The notes beneath the pieces were generated by a model. That model had not been told where the DNA came from. It ran no database searches and saw only the letters and a list, made by a program, of their open reading frames with translations. The translations under genes were made by a program, and so were the position numbers. From Nitrospira sp. UBA2083 (lineage in GTDB: Bacteria > Nitrospirota > Nitrospiria > Nitrospirales > Nitrospiraceae), in the NCBI GenBank assembly GCA_002331625.1, contig DCZN01000094.1:1-28957 (forward strand): 28,957 nucleotides of DNA, in the 5' to 3' direction. Below, one piece after another: positions 1 to 7,438 of this stretch; within the stretch, counting starts at the first letter, position 1; every line of letters starts with the position of its first letter.

Positions 1-2
1 GC

Positions 3-593
3 CTCTGGACGATGCTGGCGCATAATCAGCGCGGCCAAGTCAATATTGCCCAGCTGGCCGGCAGCCTTGACCTGTCGGCACGTACAACGAAACGCTATGT
101 AGAGCTTCTGGAGGATTTGCTGCTCGTTCGCACGTTTCGGCCCTGGTACGGCAATATAGGGAAACGGCTCGTCAAAGCGCCAAAGATTTATATTCGTGAC
201 AGTGGCCTGTTGCATACGTTGCTGGGACTGTCCACGCTAGAAGATATCCTCGGTCATTCCATCGCGGGAGCAAGCTGGGAAGGCTTTGCGCTTGAGAATC
301 TTCTGAGCGTGCTGCCTGATGATGCGCTTCCGTGGTTTTACCGCACAGCGGCGGGCGCTGAAATTGATCTGGTGATTGAGCAAGGCACACGCCGCCGGAT
401 CGCCATCGAAATTAAACGCTCTCTTGTGCCAAAACCCGCTAAGGGATTTTATATGGGATGTGAGGATATAAAAGCTACGCACCGATTTGTCGTGTATCCC
501 GGCAAGGAAAAGTTTTCTCTTTCTGAAAATCTGACTGTTGCTCCGTTGGTCGATATAATGGAAACATTGCAAGAACTTACGAATACCAAATAG
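3..593 (+). CDS. DUF4143-type AAA ATPase, C-terminal part (cut by window edge)
   Basis: The reading frame is open from base 3, so the gene starts outside the window; the ATG at 12 is probably internal. About 195 residues are visible. The first ~45 residues look like the winged-helix segment that follows the AAA domain in DUF4143 ATPases (AGSLDLSARTTKRYVELLED, then LLLVRTFRPW). The rest carries a PD-(D/E)xK-like core: EIDLVIE near residue 120, then AIEIKRS about 15 residues later. In this family an N-terminal P-loop ATPase is fused to this helix-turn-helix and nuclease-like part; the biological role is poorly defined. The Walker motifs would lie upstream of base 1 and cannot be checked. Family assignment is fairly sure, function is not. 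Confidence 0.85.
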   Translation, partial: LWTMLAHNQRGQVNIAQLAGSLDLSARTTKRYVELLEDLLLVRTFRPWYGNIGKRLVKAPKIYIRDSGLLHTLLGLSTLEDILGHSIAGASWEGFALENLLSVLPDDALPWFYRTAAGAEIDLVIEQGTRRRIAIEIKRSLVPKPAKGFYMGCEDIKATHRFVVYPGKEKFSLSENLTVAPLVDIMETLQELTNTK

Positions 594-643
594 GGCAGGG
601 GAGCAGGAGATCGATCGTCTGAAACGACCGAGTCACCCCACAC

Positions 644-784
644 TCACTCTGCCACCGGAATTTTCTTTCCATCGAACGTGATCGCATAGGCTTTGTAATT
701 TTGCGGCCCTTGCTTATGCCCGTGGGGCTGGCCGCAGATCAGATTCGCTCCCGTTGAATTATATTGCCTCACTCCAACCGGCAT
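644..784 (-). CDS. Possible small hypothetical protein (46 aa)
   Basis: A short leftward reading frame starts at an ATG preceded by CCAGGAG four bases upstream, a usable ribosome-binding site. The product contains ANLICGQPHGHKQGPQNYKA, with one Cys and two His close together, and ends KKIPVAE. A longer form starting at 976 is possible, but its first 64 residues look non-coding. I recognise no family. Residue composition is protein-like, but the region between 594 and 974 otherwise shows no gene, so this may be a remnant. Low confidence. Confidence 0.3.
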   Translation of the reverse strand: MPVGVRQYNSTGANLICGQPHGHKQGPQNYKAYAITFDGKKIPVAE

Positions 785-974
785 CGCGCTCCTGGCAGAT
801 GAACGACGCTGTGTTTGTACCAGAGAGGAACTCGGCCATTCTGTGGGCTGGATACAAAAGGGAGCTGTCGATTTCTTTCTGAACTTGTGGGGTGCCTTAT
901 AGAAGCTTGACGAACAAGCCAGTAGGATCGCGCTCGGGGTGTGACCGCAAAGATCAATCACAAGGAGGTACGCC

Positions 975-1064
975 ATGACATGCGAACGATGCGATGGCTT
1001 AATGGTGAGCGAGCAGATTTCTGACCTTCAAGGGATGAACAGCGATCTCTGTGTGAACGGCTAG
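975..1064 (+). CDS. Truncated CxxC zinc-ribbon-like micro-ORF (29 aa)
   Basis: A strong ribosome-binding site (AAGGAGG) lies six bases before the ATG. The product begins MTCERCDGLMVSEQ, with a CxxC knuckle at residues 3-6, and stops at residue 29 just after DLCVNG. Full-length proteins with this start are, as I recall them, about 45-50 residues long, with a second CxxC pair that closes a zinc ribbon. Here the second pair is absent because TAG comes first. Either this is a recently truncated gene or a genuinely shorter peptide. It faces the leftward mer genes. Confidence 0.5.
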   Translation: MTCERCDGLMVSEQISDLQGMNSDLCVNG

Positions 1065-1092
1065 TGGACACGTTCATGCCTTCCTGCGCTAC

Positions 1093-1302
1093 CTACGCGC
1101 TCTGCCGTTGCACCTGGACTGGCGGGCATTTTATAGAGCCATAGGAACAGAAAACGCAACAGTCTCCCGTTTTTGGTCGCAGCAGCGTGTTACATTGCGG
1201 GCACTTGTAAAAGTACACACATGCGTCGGTCGGCATCGTTTCTTCTGCGCTGCGCTGGCACTGTGGACAAGTAAGAACCGATTTAAGCCTTGCTTCAGGC
1301 AT
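1093..1302 (-). CDS. Small zinc-ribbon protein associated with mer genes
   Basis: The 69-residue product starts MPEARLKSVLTCPQCQRSAE. It contains four CxxC-type pairs: CPQC near residue 12, CPQC near residue 34, and the segment GDCCVFCSYGS near residue 46 followed by a further Cys. Short Cys-rich proteins with the GDCCVFCSYG signature recur next to mercury-resistance genes; their function is not established, and metal binding is an inference from the cysteines. The ATG is chosen because GGAAAGGAG lies five bases upstream, inside the end of merP, and the gene starts one base after the merP stop. This spacing implies co-translation with merP and merT. A longer reading frame from 1485 exists but overlaps merP out of frame and is not credible. 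Confidence 0.8.
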   Translation of the reverse strand: MPEARLKSVLTCPQCQRSAEETMPTDACVYFYKCPQCNTLLRPKTGDCCVFCSYGSIKCPPVQVQRQSA

Positions 1303-1303
1303 G

Positions 1304-1597
1304 TCACTCCTTTCCCACGACCGACGGATAACCCGCTTCGGTCGTGGCCTTTGTAAGCATCTCCGGTTTGGCCTCGTCAGGATCGAACGTGATAGTGGCC
1401 GTTTTCTTGTCGAAATCGACCTTGACGCTCTGCACCCCCGGCACCTTTTCCAGCGCCTTCTTGACCGTGATTGGGCAAACTTCACACGTCATGTTCTTTA
1501 CGACGAGCGTAACAGACTGTGGTGGAGCGGCCAGCGCCAGGGTAGCCCAACAGTAGAGCGGCACGGCGAAAAACAACATCATTACTACTTGGCGCAC
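1304..1597 (-). CDS. merP: Periplasmic mercury-binding protein MerP
   Basis: The 97-residue product has an N-terminal hydrophobic signal peptide that probably ends near ALA-A (residues 22-24). A heavy-metal-associated domain follows with NMTCEVCPITVKKALEKV; Cys38 and Cys41 are the mercury ligands of the family. MerP binds Hg(II) in the periplasm and hands it to MerT. The start is a GTG at 1597 preceded by AAAGGAGATT; the two ATGs a few codons later are possible but less well placed. It lies 12 bases after merT and one base before the zinc-ribbon gene, so the three genes form one operon read from the promoter at about 2000. Confidence 0.93.
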   Translation of the reverse strand: MRQVVMMLFFAVPLYCWATLALAAPPQSVTLVVKNMTCEVCPITVKKALEKVPGVQSVKVDFDKKTATITFDPDEAKPEMLTKATTEAGYPSVVGKE

Positions 1598-1609
1598 AGG
1601 AATCTCCTT

Positions 1610-1957
1610 TCAATAAAACAATGGTGCTGCCCACGGCACCGCCAGCAGCGCAACTAGTAGCCCCGAGACAACCCAGAAAATGATGCGCTGGCGCCTGACT
1701 GTGCGCGGGTCAGCGCATGCTGTATCGGGCGCGCAGTCAGTAGGCATCAGATAGAGCTTGCGAAACGACAGGCCGAGGAACAGCAGCGTCAAACCGATGA
1801 ATATGGGACGAATTGGTTCCAGCGCTGTCAAGGTGCTGATCCACGCCCCGCTGATGCCGAACCCCAGCAGCACGAGCGGCCCGACACAACATACGGACGC
1901 GCCAACGGCGGCCAGCACGCCCGCTATAAGTGTTCCTCTTCCATTCCTCGAAGCCAT
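1610..1957 (-). CDS. merT: Inner-membrane mercuric transporter MerT
   Basis: The 115-residue product has three hydrophobic segments, about residues 9-34, 48-68 and 92-113, as in MerT. The vicinal pair Cys23-Cys24 (GASVCCVGPLVLL) in the first segment and Cys75/Cys81 in the cytoplasmic loop are the residues that pass Hg(II) from MerP into the cell. The ATG at 1957 is preceded by GGAGAAGAAGG. The gene is the first of the operon. It diverges from merR, and the MerR operator lies 40 bases upstream. Uptake normally supplies the reductase MerA, but no merA lies in this window. Confidence 0.93.
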   Translation of the reverse strand: MASRNGRGTLIAGVLAAVGASVCCVGPLVLLGFGISGAWISTLTALEPIRPIFIGLTLLFLGLSFRKLYLMPTDCAPDTACADPRTVRRQRIIFWVVSGLLVALLAVPWAAPLFY

Positions 1958-1988
1958 GCCTTCTTCTCCAAACCTGCCCTATTGATCC

Positions 1989-2020
1989 AGTCTAAACCCC
2001 GTACTAAGGTACGGAATCAA
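1989..2020 (-). promoter_or_regulatory. MerR operator and divergent mer promoter
   Basis: A perfect dyad CCGTAC-TAAG-GTACGG occupies 1999-2014. On the minus strand TTGATT (2015-2020) serves as the -35 box and TAGACT or TTAGAC (1989-1995) as the -10 box. The spacer is 19-20 bp and the dyad fills it. An over-long spacer containing this dyad is the hallmark of MerR-controlled promoters: MerR-Hg twists the DNA to align the boxes. On the plus strand TTGATC (1982-1987) and TAAGGT (2005-2010), 17 bp apart, could drive merR, overlapping the same operator and giving autorepression. Confidence 0.88.
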
Positions 2021-2032
2021 GGGGTAACTTAT

Positions 2033-2431
2033 ATGGCTAAGGAATTGACGATAGGCAGTGTAGCCAAGCTGGCCGGGGTCAATGTCGAGACAATCCGTTA
2101 TTACCAGCGACGGGGGCTAATTGCCGAGCCGGACAAGCCGCACATGGGCTATCGGCGGTATCCGGCAGACATCGTCAAACACATCCGCTTCATCAAGCGG
2201 GCTCAAGCTCTTGGGTTCACTCTCAATGAAGTGGCCGCACTATTACGTTTGGAGGAAGCTCGCGCCTGTGCCAAGACCCGCGCTTTGGCCGTCCGTAAGA
2301 TGGACGTGATCGACCAGAAATTGACGGGACTCACGGCAATGCGGGAAGCTCTGGCTAGTCTGGTTCAGCAATGCAACGTCGGGCTGCCTACGAAAGGATG
2401 CCCTATTATTCAAGTCCTTGCACAGGAGTAA
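2033..2431 (+). CDS. merR: Mercury-responsive regulator MerR
   Basis: The ATG at 2033 gives 132 residues. An upstream TTG at 1982 is in frame but would run through the operator, so it was rejected. The N-terminal winged helix contains GSVAKLAGVNVETIRYYQRR. A long dimerisation helix follows. Cys79, Cys114 and Cys123 have the spacing of the three Hg ligands of Tn501-type MerR (82, 117, 126), and KGCPI near the C-terminus is typical. The protein represses and, with Hg(II), activates the merT promoter from the dyad at 1999-2014. Complete by length and ligands. Confidence 0.94.
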   Translation: MAKELTIGSVAKLAGVNVETIRYYQRRGLIAEPDKPHMGYRRYPADIVKHIRFIKRAQALGFTLNEVAALLRLEEARACAKTRALAVRKMDVIDQKLTGLTAMREALASLVQQCNVGLPTKGCPIIQVLAQE

Positions 2432-2544
2432 TCTTCTAATACCGCCCGCGGAAAGTAGGGGAATCCCCTGGCACGTCTACCTAATGCCCCGAAAATCTTC
2501 GGGCCCTGCCCGCCAAAACCAGAATATTCACGGCTCAAATCTGT

Positions 2545-3126
2545 TCAAGAGTTGGCCGTCCTGTGTTCCTCACGCGCTGCGCTCCAGACTTCCCGCGCGG
2601 CATCGGCGTTCATCGCCGCAATACCGAGCCCAACGATTAGATCTGGCCATACGGAAAGCGTATAGGCCGTCACGAATCCCGCTGCGATGATCGCGACGTT
2701 TGCCAGGACATCATTTCGAGCTGACAAGAACGCCGCCCGCGTCAGGCTGCCACTGTGTGACCGAAACTGCGCCAGCATGAACGCGCACAACAGATTGATG
2801 GCCATGGCGCCGACACCGGCCAGCGTTAGAGGAAGAGGGGCAGGCGGCAACGGGACCATGAACTTCTCCCACGCCGTCCACAATGTAGCGAGGCCAGGTA
2901 CCAACAGGATACCGGCGAGAGCCATGCCCACACGAGCCCGGCTGGTTGCACTCCAGCCGAGCGCGATGGCGATCAGGAGATTAACCGATGCATCTTCTAG
3001 AAAGTCGATACTATCCGCAAAAAGCGAGACAGAGCCAATGGCGACGGCCACCGCGAACTCAACTCCAAAATAGCCCAGGTTCAGAACCGCAACGAGAATA
3101 ACGACTTTGCGCAGCTTCGTGTTCAT
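2545..3126 (-). CDS. Short CDF-like cation transporter lacking the cytoplasmic domain
   Basis: The 193-residue product has about six hydrophobic segments and the CDF-like stretch GSVSLFADSIDFLEDASVNL in TM2, where Asp41 and Asp45 take the place of the usual metal pair. The TM5 site, usually HxxxD, reads S135-ARN-D139, so the His is missing. The C-terminal cytoplasmic metal-binding domain of CDF proteins is also absent; the protein ends soon after TM6. Short CDF-like proteins of this type occur beside metal-resistance genes. Metal specificity cannot be read from the sequence, and the site looks altered from Zn-type. The gene converges on merR with a gap of 113 bases, so it is not part of the mer operon. 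Confidence 0.8.
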   Translation of the reverse strand: MNTKLRKVVILVAVLNLGYFGVEFAVAVAIGSVSLFADSIDFLEDASVNLLIAIALGWSATSRARVGMALAGILLVPGLATLWTAWEKFMVPLPPAPLPLTLAGVGAMAINLLCAFMLAQFRSHSGSLTRAAFLSARNDVLANVAIIAAGFVTAYTLSVWPDLIVGLGIAAMNADAAREVWSAAREEHRTANS

Positions 3127-3178
3127 TCCCTAGCCCCCGCCTCATCCGTTTTAGAATCCTGACAATACCTTCTGAGCT

Positions 3179-4102
3179 TTACCAGAAAAGACCTAACGAC
3201 CTGTTAATTACAATCGGCTGATCGGGCGATCGTCGATTGCGAAGCACGGATTTTGTAAAACCGGCGTCGATGAGAGAGTCTCCGATGTCCTCCATCGCCT
3301 TCTTCAAATTCAGGCCAAGCTGGACTTCCTTTTTCTTTCGCTCTTCTTCCAGAACCTCCTTCAAACGTCCCCACAGGTAGACCGCAGCCTCCGTCTCGTC
3401 CCAGACCACCGCCCCGTCGAGGGGATCGAATGCCGATGTTTCTACCCGCACAGGTCGAAATGCCCATCCCCCGATATAAGCGCCGCCCCACCAGAACGGC
3501 ACGTCTGTTAACAATTCACTTGCAGCAGTCGCGGCCATCAAGGCCGGATTGAATCCTGTTGCCGCTCCAACAATCAGAGTTTCGGTCAACATAGAGACAA
3601 CCAAACCAGGAACCCAGTATTGCCAACGGATTTTGCCGTAGTCCAAGACGTTGCCCACGATGACGAGATCCGCGCCTACCTGAGCGCGCAGATCAGCCAG
3701 TTGGCCGGTTGTCGGGACGACGCCGGGCTTCAGTTCTAGCTGCGTCACCGCAGTTGCGACTTGTTCATCAGGCACAAATCGGAATCGTTGTCCTGCTGTC
3801 AGTCGGCTTTGGAGGAGCCGTCGTGCCTCCATGCGAATCTCTTGCAGGGCTTCAGTGAGTTGCCGGGCTTCGTCTTCCGGGGACAGATCCTCCTCAACAC
3901 TTTTAATATAGGAAAGGCTTGTAATCTCCACTTCGATGCCAATGGGGAGAACGACCACATACGGACGCTCTTCCAGGGGAATTTCCTGTTGCGGACGTGC
4001 CTGGAACCAGGCACAACCGCCCAATATGCCGCATAGAAGACACCCATACACAATCAAACAGACGCTCTGATACCAGCGCGTACGATAGCCGACCATTGGC
4101 AA
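3179..4102 (-). CDS. Lipoprotein of unknown function (307 aa)
   Basis: The N-terminus has a basic start, a hydrophobic core and the lipobox ILGGC, with Cys30 as the predicted lipidated residue. Residues about 45-170 contain RPYVVVLPIGIEVEIT and, later, LRAQVGADLVIVGNVLDYG. The latter recalls the 'is the system present / return its value' fold of TolB- or CsgG-like periplasmic proteins, but similarity is weak. A Gly/Trp-rich stretch near residue 205 (WWGGAYIGGW) and a helical, charged segment (LKEVLEEERKKKE) follow. I do not recognise the family. It probably sits at the outer membrane facing the periplasm. It stands alone, 52 bases after the CDF gene, on the same strand. Confidence 0.75.
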   Translation of the reverse strand: MPMVGYRTRWYQSVCLIVYGCLLCGILGGCAWFQARPQQEIPLEERPYVVVLPIGIEVEITSLSYIKSVEEDLSPEDEARQLTEALQEIRMEARRLLQSRLTAGQRFRFVPDEQVATAVTQLELKPGVVPTTGQLADLRAQVGADLVIVGNVLDYGKIRWQYWVPGLVVSMLTETLIVGAATGFNPALMAATAASELLTDVPFWWGGAYIGGWAFRPVRVETSAFDPLDGAVVWDETEAAVYLWGRLKEVLEEERKKKEVQLGLNLKKAMEDIGDSLIDAGFTKSVLRNRRSPDQPIVINRSLGLFW

Positions 4103-4145
4103 CCTATCGAGAATGCGAAGTTAGAGGCTCAAGCAGAAATGGCTT

Positions 4146-4173
4146 GTGCGAAGTCTGGCGATAGGCTTCGCAC
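4146..4173. repeat. Perfect 8-bp inverted repeat upstream of lipoprotein gene
   Basis: GTGCGAAG at 4146-4153 is mirrored by CTTCGCAC at 4166-4173, with a 12-base loop. No run of T follows on either strand, so it is not a canonical intrinsic terminator. It lies between two leftward genes, 44 bases upstream of the lipoprotein start at 4102, so it could be an operator or a processed hairpin. Confidence 0.5.
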
Positions 4174-4199
4174 GTTACCTTGGAAGCCTGAGGCGGGGA

Positions 4200-4526
4200 T
4201 CAGATGCGATAAATTGAAAGGGACTGGTGGAGCCTGAGTGAAGGAGGAGCTAGAGGAACAATGGATCCATTTTGAGAGTCGACCCTTGGGATCGTGCAAG
4301 GCCTATCAGTGACTACCGGGATGAAAGAATCAGCGTGCGCATTCAGGCCGGGTGATATGTCAGGCTTAAGGGCATCGGTCAACCTCATCAAGGCTTGCTC
4401 ATCTTGCGCACTGGTCTCGATTGTTGGGGCCAGTTGCTCCAGCAGTGCCACGCTGCCGAAGAAGAGCCAGATCACAAGCAGCCCCAAAGAGAAGAGGGGC
4501 ATCTGCTTTTCACGCCAAGTGGACAT
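4200..4526 (-). CDS. Small single-pass membrane protein, hypothetical
   Basis: The 108-residue product starts MSTWREKQMPLF and has one strong hydrophobic segment, about residues 9-30 (LGLLVIWLFFGSVALLEQL), followed by a soluble, largely polar tail. The positively charged N-terminus suggests an inner-membrane anchor with the C-terminal part in the periplasm. No catalytic motif is seen. The ribosome-binding site is weak. It lies upstream of the lipoprotein gene on the same strand with a 97-base gap, so the two may be co-transcribed. Unknown function; reality of the gene is supported mainly by the clean transmembrane segment. Confidence 0.5.
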   Translation of the reverse strand: MSTWREKQMPLFSLGLLVIWLFFGSVALLEQLAPTIETSAQDEQALMRLTDALKPDISPGLNAHADSFIPVVTDRPCTIPRVDSQNGSIVPLAPPSLRLHQSLSIYRI

Positions 4527-4676
4527 GGGTTAAGAATAGCGAATACGTTATGTCTGGTCAATGCAAACTGTCTAGCGAACTCAGTGGCTGTTATTTTTGG
4601 GATTAAATAGCACGGTTTCTTCGGAATTATCTTGCATCGTCCATCTGTCAATCTTTCCTTCCTTCCCCTGCCTAAA

Positions 4677-4850
4677 TTACAGCCTCACCCCCGCCCATTC
4701 CTTTGGATCGCATAGTTCTCTGATCTGGTACGGGACACCGATACGCTTCGGTGCGCTCGCCCGCCGGTGAAGACAGTTGCGGACGATAGCGGCAGCCGCT
4801 GTATCATCCGCAGCGGAGTAGGTGACCGATCGCCCGCGACGGCCGATCCG
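4677..4850 (-). pseudogene. 3' fragment of a second WGR-domain gene
   Basis: The fragment encodes the last 57 residues of a WGR-domain protein, from RIGRRGRSVTY to EWAGVRL, and ends in TAA. It is the same protein, residue for residue, as the C-terminus of the intact gene at 12251-12550. At base level the two copies differ at 12 positions from 4680 to 4850, and every difference is synonymous. Similarity stops abruptly at 4851; the next in-frame codons upstream include a stop (TAG, read leftwards at 4854-4856) and no start, so the piece is dead. It lies directly after the stop of the lipoprotein gene at 4876. Confidence 0.88.
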
Positions 4851-4875
4851 TAGCTATGAAGTCGCTGGGGGCTGG

Positions 4876-6075
4876 TCACTTCGCAATCGTGATGCTGGGG
4901 ACTCCGACGCGAGGCACTTCGCTGACGGTCATCTGGAACAAGAGGTACAGCGTCTGGAAGGCCTCGCGGTTCCAGCGTGCCAGCGGCCCCGTGGTGTTGA
5001 CCGAGTAATATTTCCCATGGGACTGAATCGATAGGTCGGCTCCCGATGGCGCTCGATCTGACAGCAGGAGTTCCATTGCGTTGACGGGATTATAGGGGAC
5101 CGCTGGAGTCCGCGGATCTTTGTCGACGTTGTATTCGGGGTCTTCTCCAAGCGATCGGCCCAGAAAGTTGAGAATGCTATAGAGGCTCCGTAGCCGGAAA
5201 TCTCCCTTGAGTGGAAATTCCCCTCCGATATGCCCCGGCCGGATGTCGAAGGAGACATCGTTGAGGTACCCTTCCTCCGTTTCATCGATCAACCTGGCCC
5301 GTTCCTCTGGTGAGAGCGTGTAGGGGTCATAGTTTGTGATGAGAATTGGTCCCGTGATTTGTTTTTGAAGGGTGTAGCTGTTGTCTTTCTGGTTGTAGGT
5401 GACGTGATACTCCTTCTGTAATGCCTGAAAACCTTCGGCTGTGACCGAGTTGGCAGGAATGGTCCAGGTCCGAATGTAGATGAGCGGTTCGGCATGGAGC
5501 TGGTTCTGGTCTTGAATGGCCGAAAGGTGCGTCACCACCCGGCGAAACATCTCGTAGCCCGTCCGATCTGCCGGTGTATTGCGATAGGCGACTTCCTGGC
5601 CTTTCTCCGTGATCCGCAGTTCCTGGGCCATCAGCCGGAGCAGTAGATCGATGTCGTATCGCTGTCGAAGCAGGAGGAGGAACTTGGTTTCCTGAAAGGG
5701 GGTCAAGAGCCGCTTGGTGAACTCTTCCCCTTCGATCGGCGCGATACTGATGGTGGGGTTCTCCGCCACACTGCCGCCGAAGATCGGCAGGATTGCCCTG
5801 CTGGCCTCTCCTGTGAGTGCCGGAGTGGCGCCGGCGTTGACACGGAAATCAAACGTCGCGGCGATATTCGAGACGCCGGTAAAGTGAATCGGTTGATGCT
5901 GATGGGCGCGGGCGATGTTGATGAGCAGTTGTTTGGAGATGGCATCTGTGATCGCCTCATCATAGGCCACCACCGCCCGGTTCAAGGTGATTGGCGAGAG
6001 GCAGCCGGGGAGGCTCAGCGCCCATAGGGCTCCTAGCATCGCCAAGAGGGAATGAGGCTTCGTCGTCTGACGCAT
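4876..6075 (-). CDS. Lipoprotein of unknown function (399 aa)
   Basis: The product has a signal peptide and the lipobox LSLPGC, with Cys25 as predicted lipidation site. The mature part begins LSPITLNRAVVAYDEAITDA, followed by KQLLINIARAHQHQPIHFTG, a start I associate with a widespread family of uncharacterised proteobacterial-type lipoproteins. The middle is rich in beta-strand-like segments (SVTAEGFQALQKEYHVTYNQ) and the C-terminal third contains GKYYSVNTTGPLARW and a hydrophobic helix (FQTLYLLFQMTV). No enzymatic motif is visible. It is likely anchored at the outer membrane. The length appears complete. Its 3' end abuts the WGR fragment, which marks an insertion or recombination junction just downstream. 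Confidence 0.82.
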   Translation of the reverse strand: MRQTTKPHSLLAMLGALWALSLPGCLSPITLNRAVVAYDEAITDAISKQLLINIARAHQHQPIHFTGVSNIAATFDFRVNAGATPALTGEASRAILPIFGGSVAENPTISIAPIEGEEFTKRLLTPFQETKFLLLLRQRYDIDLLLRLMAQELRITEKGQEVAYRNTPADRTGYEMFRRVVTHLSAIQDQNQLHAEPLIYIRTWTIPANSVTAEGFQALQKEYHVTYNQKDNSYTLQKQITGPILITNYDPYTLSPEERARLIDETEEGYLNDVSFDIRPGHIGGEFPLKGDFRLRSLYSILNFLGRSLGEDPEYNVDKDPRTPAVPYNPVNAMELLLSDRAPSGADLSIQSHGKYYSVNTTGPLARWNREAFQTLYLLFQMTVSEVPRVGVPSITIAK

Positions 6076-6418
6076 CTTTGCTGTTCTATGGATCCACTGA
6101 AGCCGTGGTCGCGCTCGAAACTCCCAGTCTCCGGGTGGATTTGTACCATAGCTAGACCGGCATGCCTAGTGCACGTGCTCCTGTCTTGGACCAAACCATG
6201 TTCGAGGTGGTTAGGCCGCGGAATGATTGATCGTGAAGCAGAAACTCGTCAAACGGAGATTGAGCCTTGCTGTGCTCACTGAAACATTTGTTTCACTTCT
6301 CCGAGTTCAGAATTAGTTATTTTTGACCTTTTAGAATCCTGAAGAAATCTCTTCGCTTTTTCATGTCATCTAACTAATATTATACGGGAGTCCTTTAACC
6401 TATCCGGCTTAGGCGCCT
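6076..6418. other. Intergenic region between divergent lipoprotein and CDF genes
   Basis: These 343 bases separate two divergent genes. An open frame at 6052-6282 has no recognisable protein character and overlaps the lipoprotein start, so it is not called. The right part is AT-rich (about 6295-6400). TATTAT at 6378-6383 could be a -10 box for the CDF gene, but no convincing -35 is seen at the right distance (TTCGCT at 6352-6357 is 20 bp away). No clear metal-regulator operator was recognised. Confidence 0.5.
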
Positions 6419-7438
6419 ATGGTTGACCATCATCAGTCACATCACCATGAACCAGAGCATGCGCATGACCCTGCGAACCACAATCACACCCATGGAACGC
6501 TGGATCCAACCCTTTTGACATCAGAGAAAGGGATTTGGGCTGTAAAGTGGTCCTTGCTCATCCTGCTGATTACGGCTGTGTTCCAGGCCGTTGTCGTTGC
6601 GTTTACTTCCAGTGTGGCCCTTCTGGCCGACACCATTCACAACTTTGGCGACGCGGCCACCGCAATCCCGCTGTGGGTAGCCTTTGCCATGGCGAGAAAG
6701 CTACCGACGAAACGATTTAGCTATGGGTACGGACGCGTCGAAGACCTTGCCGGCATCATCATTGTGTTTATCATGCTTGTGAGTGGCGTCCTGGCCGCAT
6801 ACGCCTCCATCAGCAGACTCTTCCAGCCTCAGGAGATTCACCAGCTTTTTGTGGTAGCCGCTGCCTCTCTGCTTGGTTTCACCGGCAATGAGCTCGTGGC
6901 GAGGTTTCGGCTTCGTGTTGGCAAAGAGATCGGGAGCGCGGCCCTGGTAGCCGATGGGTATCACGCTCGAACTGACGCCCTCACGAGCTTAGGGGTGCTT
7001 CTTGGAGCGGTTGGTGTATGGCTGGGGTATCCTCTTGCTGATCCAGTTGTCGGCCTTGTCATTACATGCGTAATTTTTAAGATCGTTTGGGAGTCTGGAA
7101 AATCGCTTTTTACTCGCCTGTTGGATGGGGTTGATCCGGAAGTCATTGACGAGGTGATTCATTCGGCCCAGCATGTACCAGAAGTTTTAGAGGTGACAGA
7201 AGTGCGGGTCCGCTGGATAGGACATCGGCTCTTGGCCGACATCAATATTGCCATACAGTCGGATCTCTCAGTCGAACAGGGTCATGAGATTGCGCGAGAA
7301 GTCCGCCATCAACTCTTGCACCACCTGCCGTACCTTGCCAATGTCACGATCCATGTTGATCCTGCTACGGCCTCTGGTGAACGTCATCATCTCATTTCTG
7401 ACCACACCCATGACCAATTGCCGACCCATTCACACTAA
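6419..7438 (+). CDS. CDF-family divalent cation exporter (Zn/Co/Cd type)
   Basis: The 339-residue product has a His-rich cytoplasmic N-terminus (HHQSHHHEPEHAHDP, residues 4-18), six transmembrane segments, and a C-terminal cytoplasmic domain (about 240-320) ending in another His-rich tail. The metal site is canonical: H74 and D78 in TM2 (LLADTIHNFGDAA) and H182 and D186 in TM5 (ADGYHARTDALTS). Proteins of this class exchange Zn(II), Co(II) or Cd(II) for protons across the inner membrane. Unlike the short relative at 2545-3126, all expected parts are present. The ribosome-binding site before the ATG is weak. Exact metal is not readable from sequence; the His-rich ends favour zinc. Confidence 0.9.
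   Translation: MVDHHQSHHHEPEHAHDPANHNHTHGTLDPTLLTSEKGIWAVKWSLLILLITAVFQAVVVAFTSSVALLADTIHNFGDAATAIPLWVAFAMARKLPTKRFSYGYGRVEDLAGIIIVFIMLVSGVLAAYASISRLFQPQEIHQLFVVAAASLLGFTGNELVARFRLRVGKEIGSAALVADGYHARTDALTSLGVLLGAVGVWLGYPLADPVVGLVITCVIFKIVWESGKSLFTRLLDGVDPEVIDEVIHSAQHVPEVLEVTEVRVRWIGHRLLADINIAIQSDLSVEQGHEIAREVRHQLLHHLPYLANVTIHVDPATASGERHHLISDHTHDQLPTHSH

Noticed and set aside
1303..1485. Extended N-terminus of the mer zinc-ribbon gene
   Set aside because: The extra 61 residues are Arg-rich nonsense overlapping merP out of frame, while the ATG at 1302 has a good ribosome-binding site.
2457..2469. Hairpin AGGGG-AAT-CCCCT after merR as a terminator
   Set aside because: The stem is five pairs and no T-run follows; not sufficient for a terminator call.
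6052..6282. Rightward 76-codon frame upstream of the CDF gene
   Set aside because: It overlaps the lipoprotein start on the other strand, has no ribosome-binding site and no protein-like pattern.
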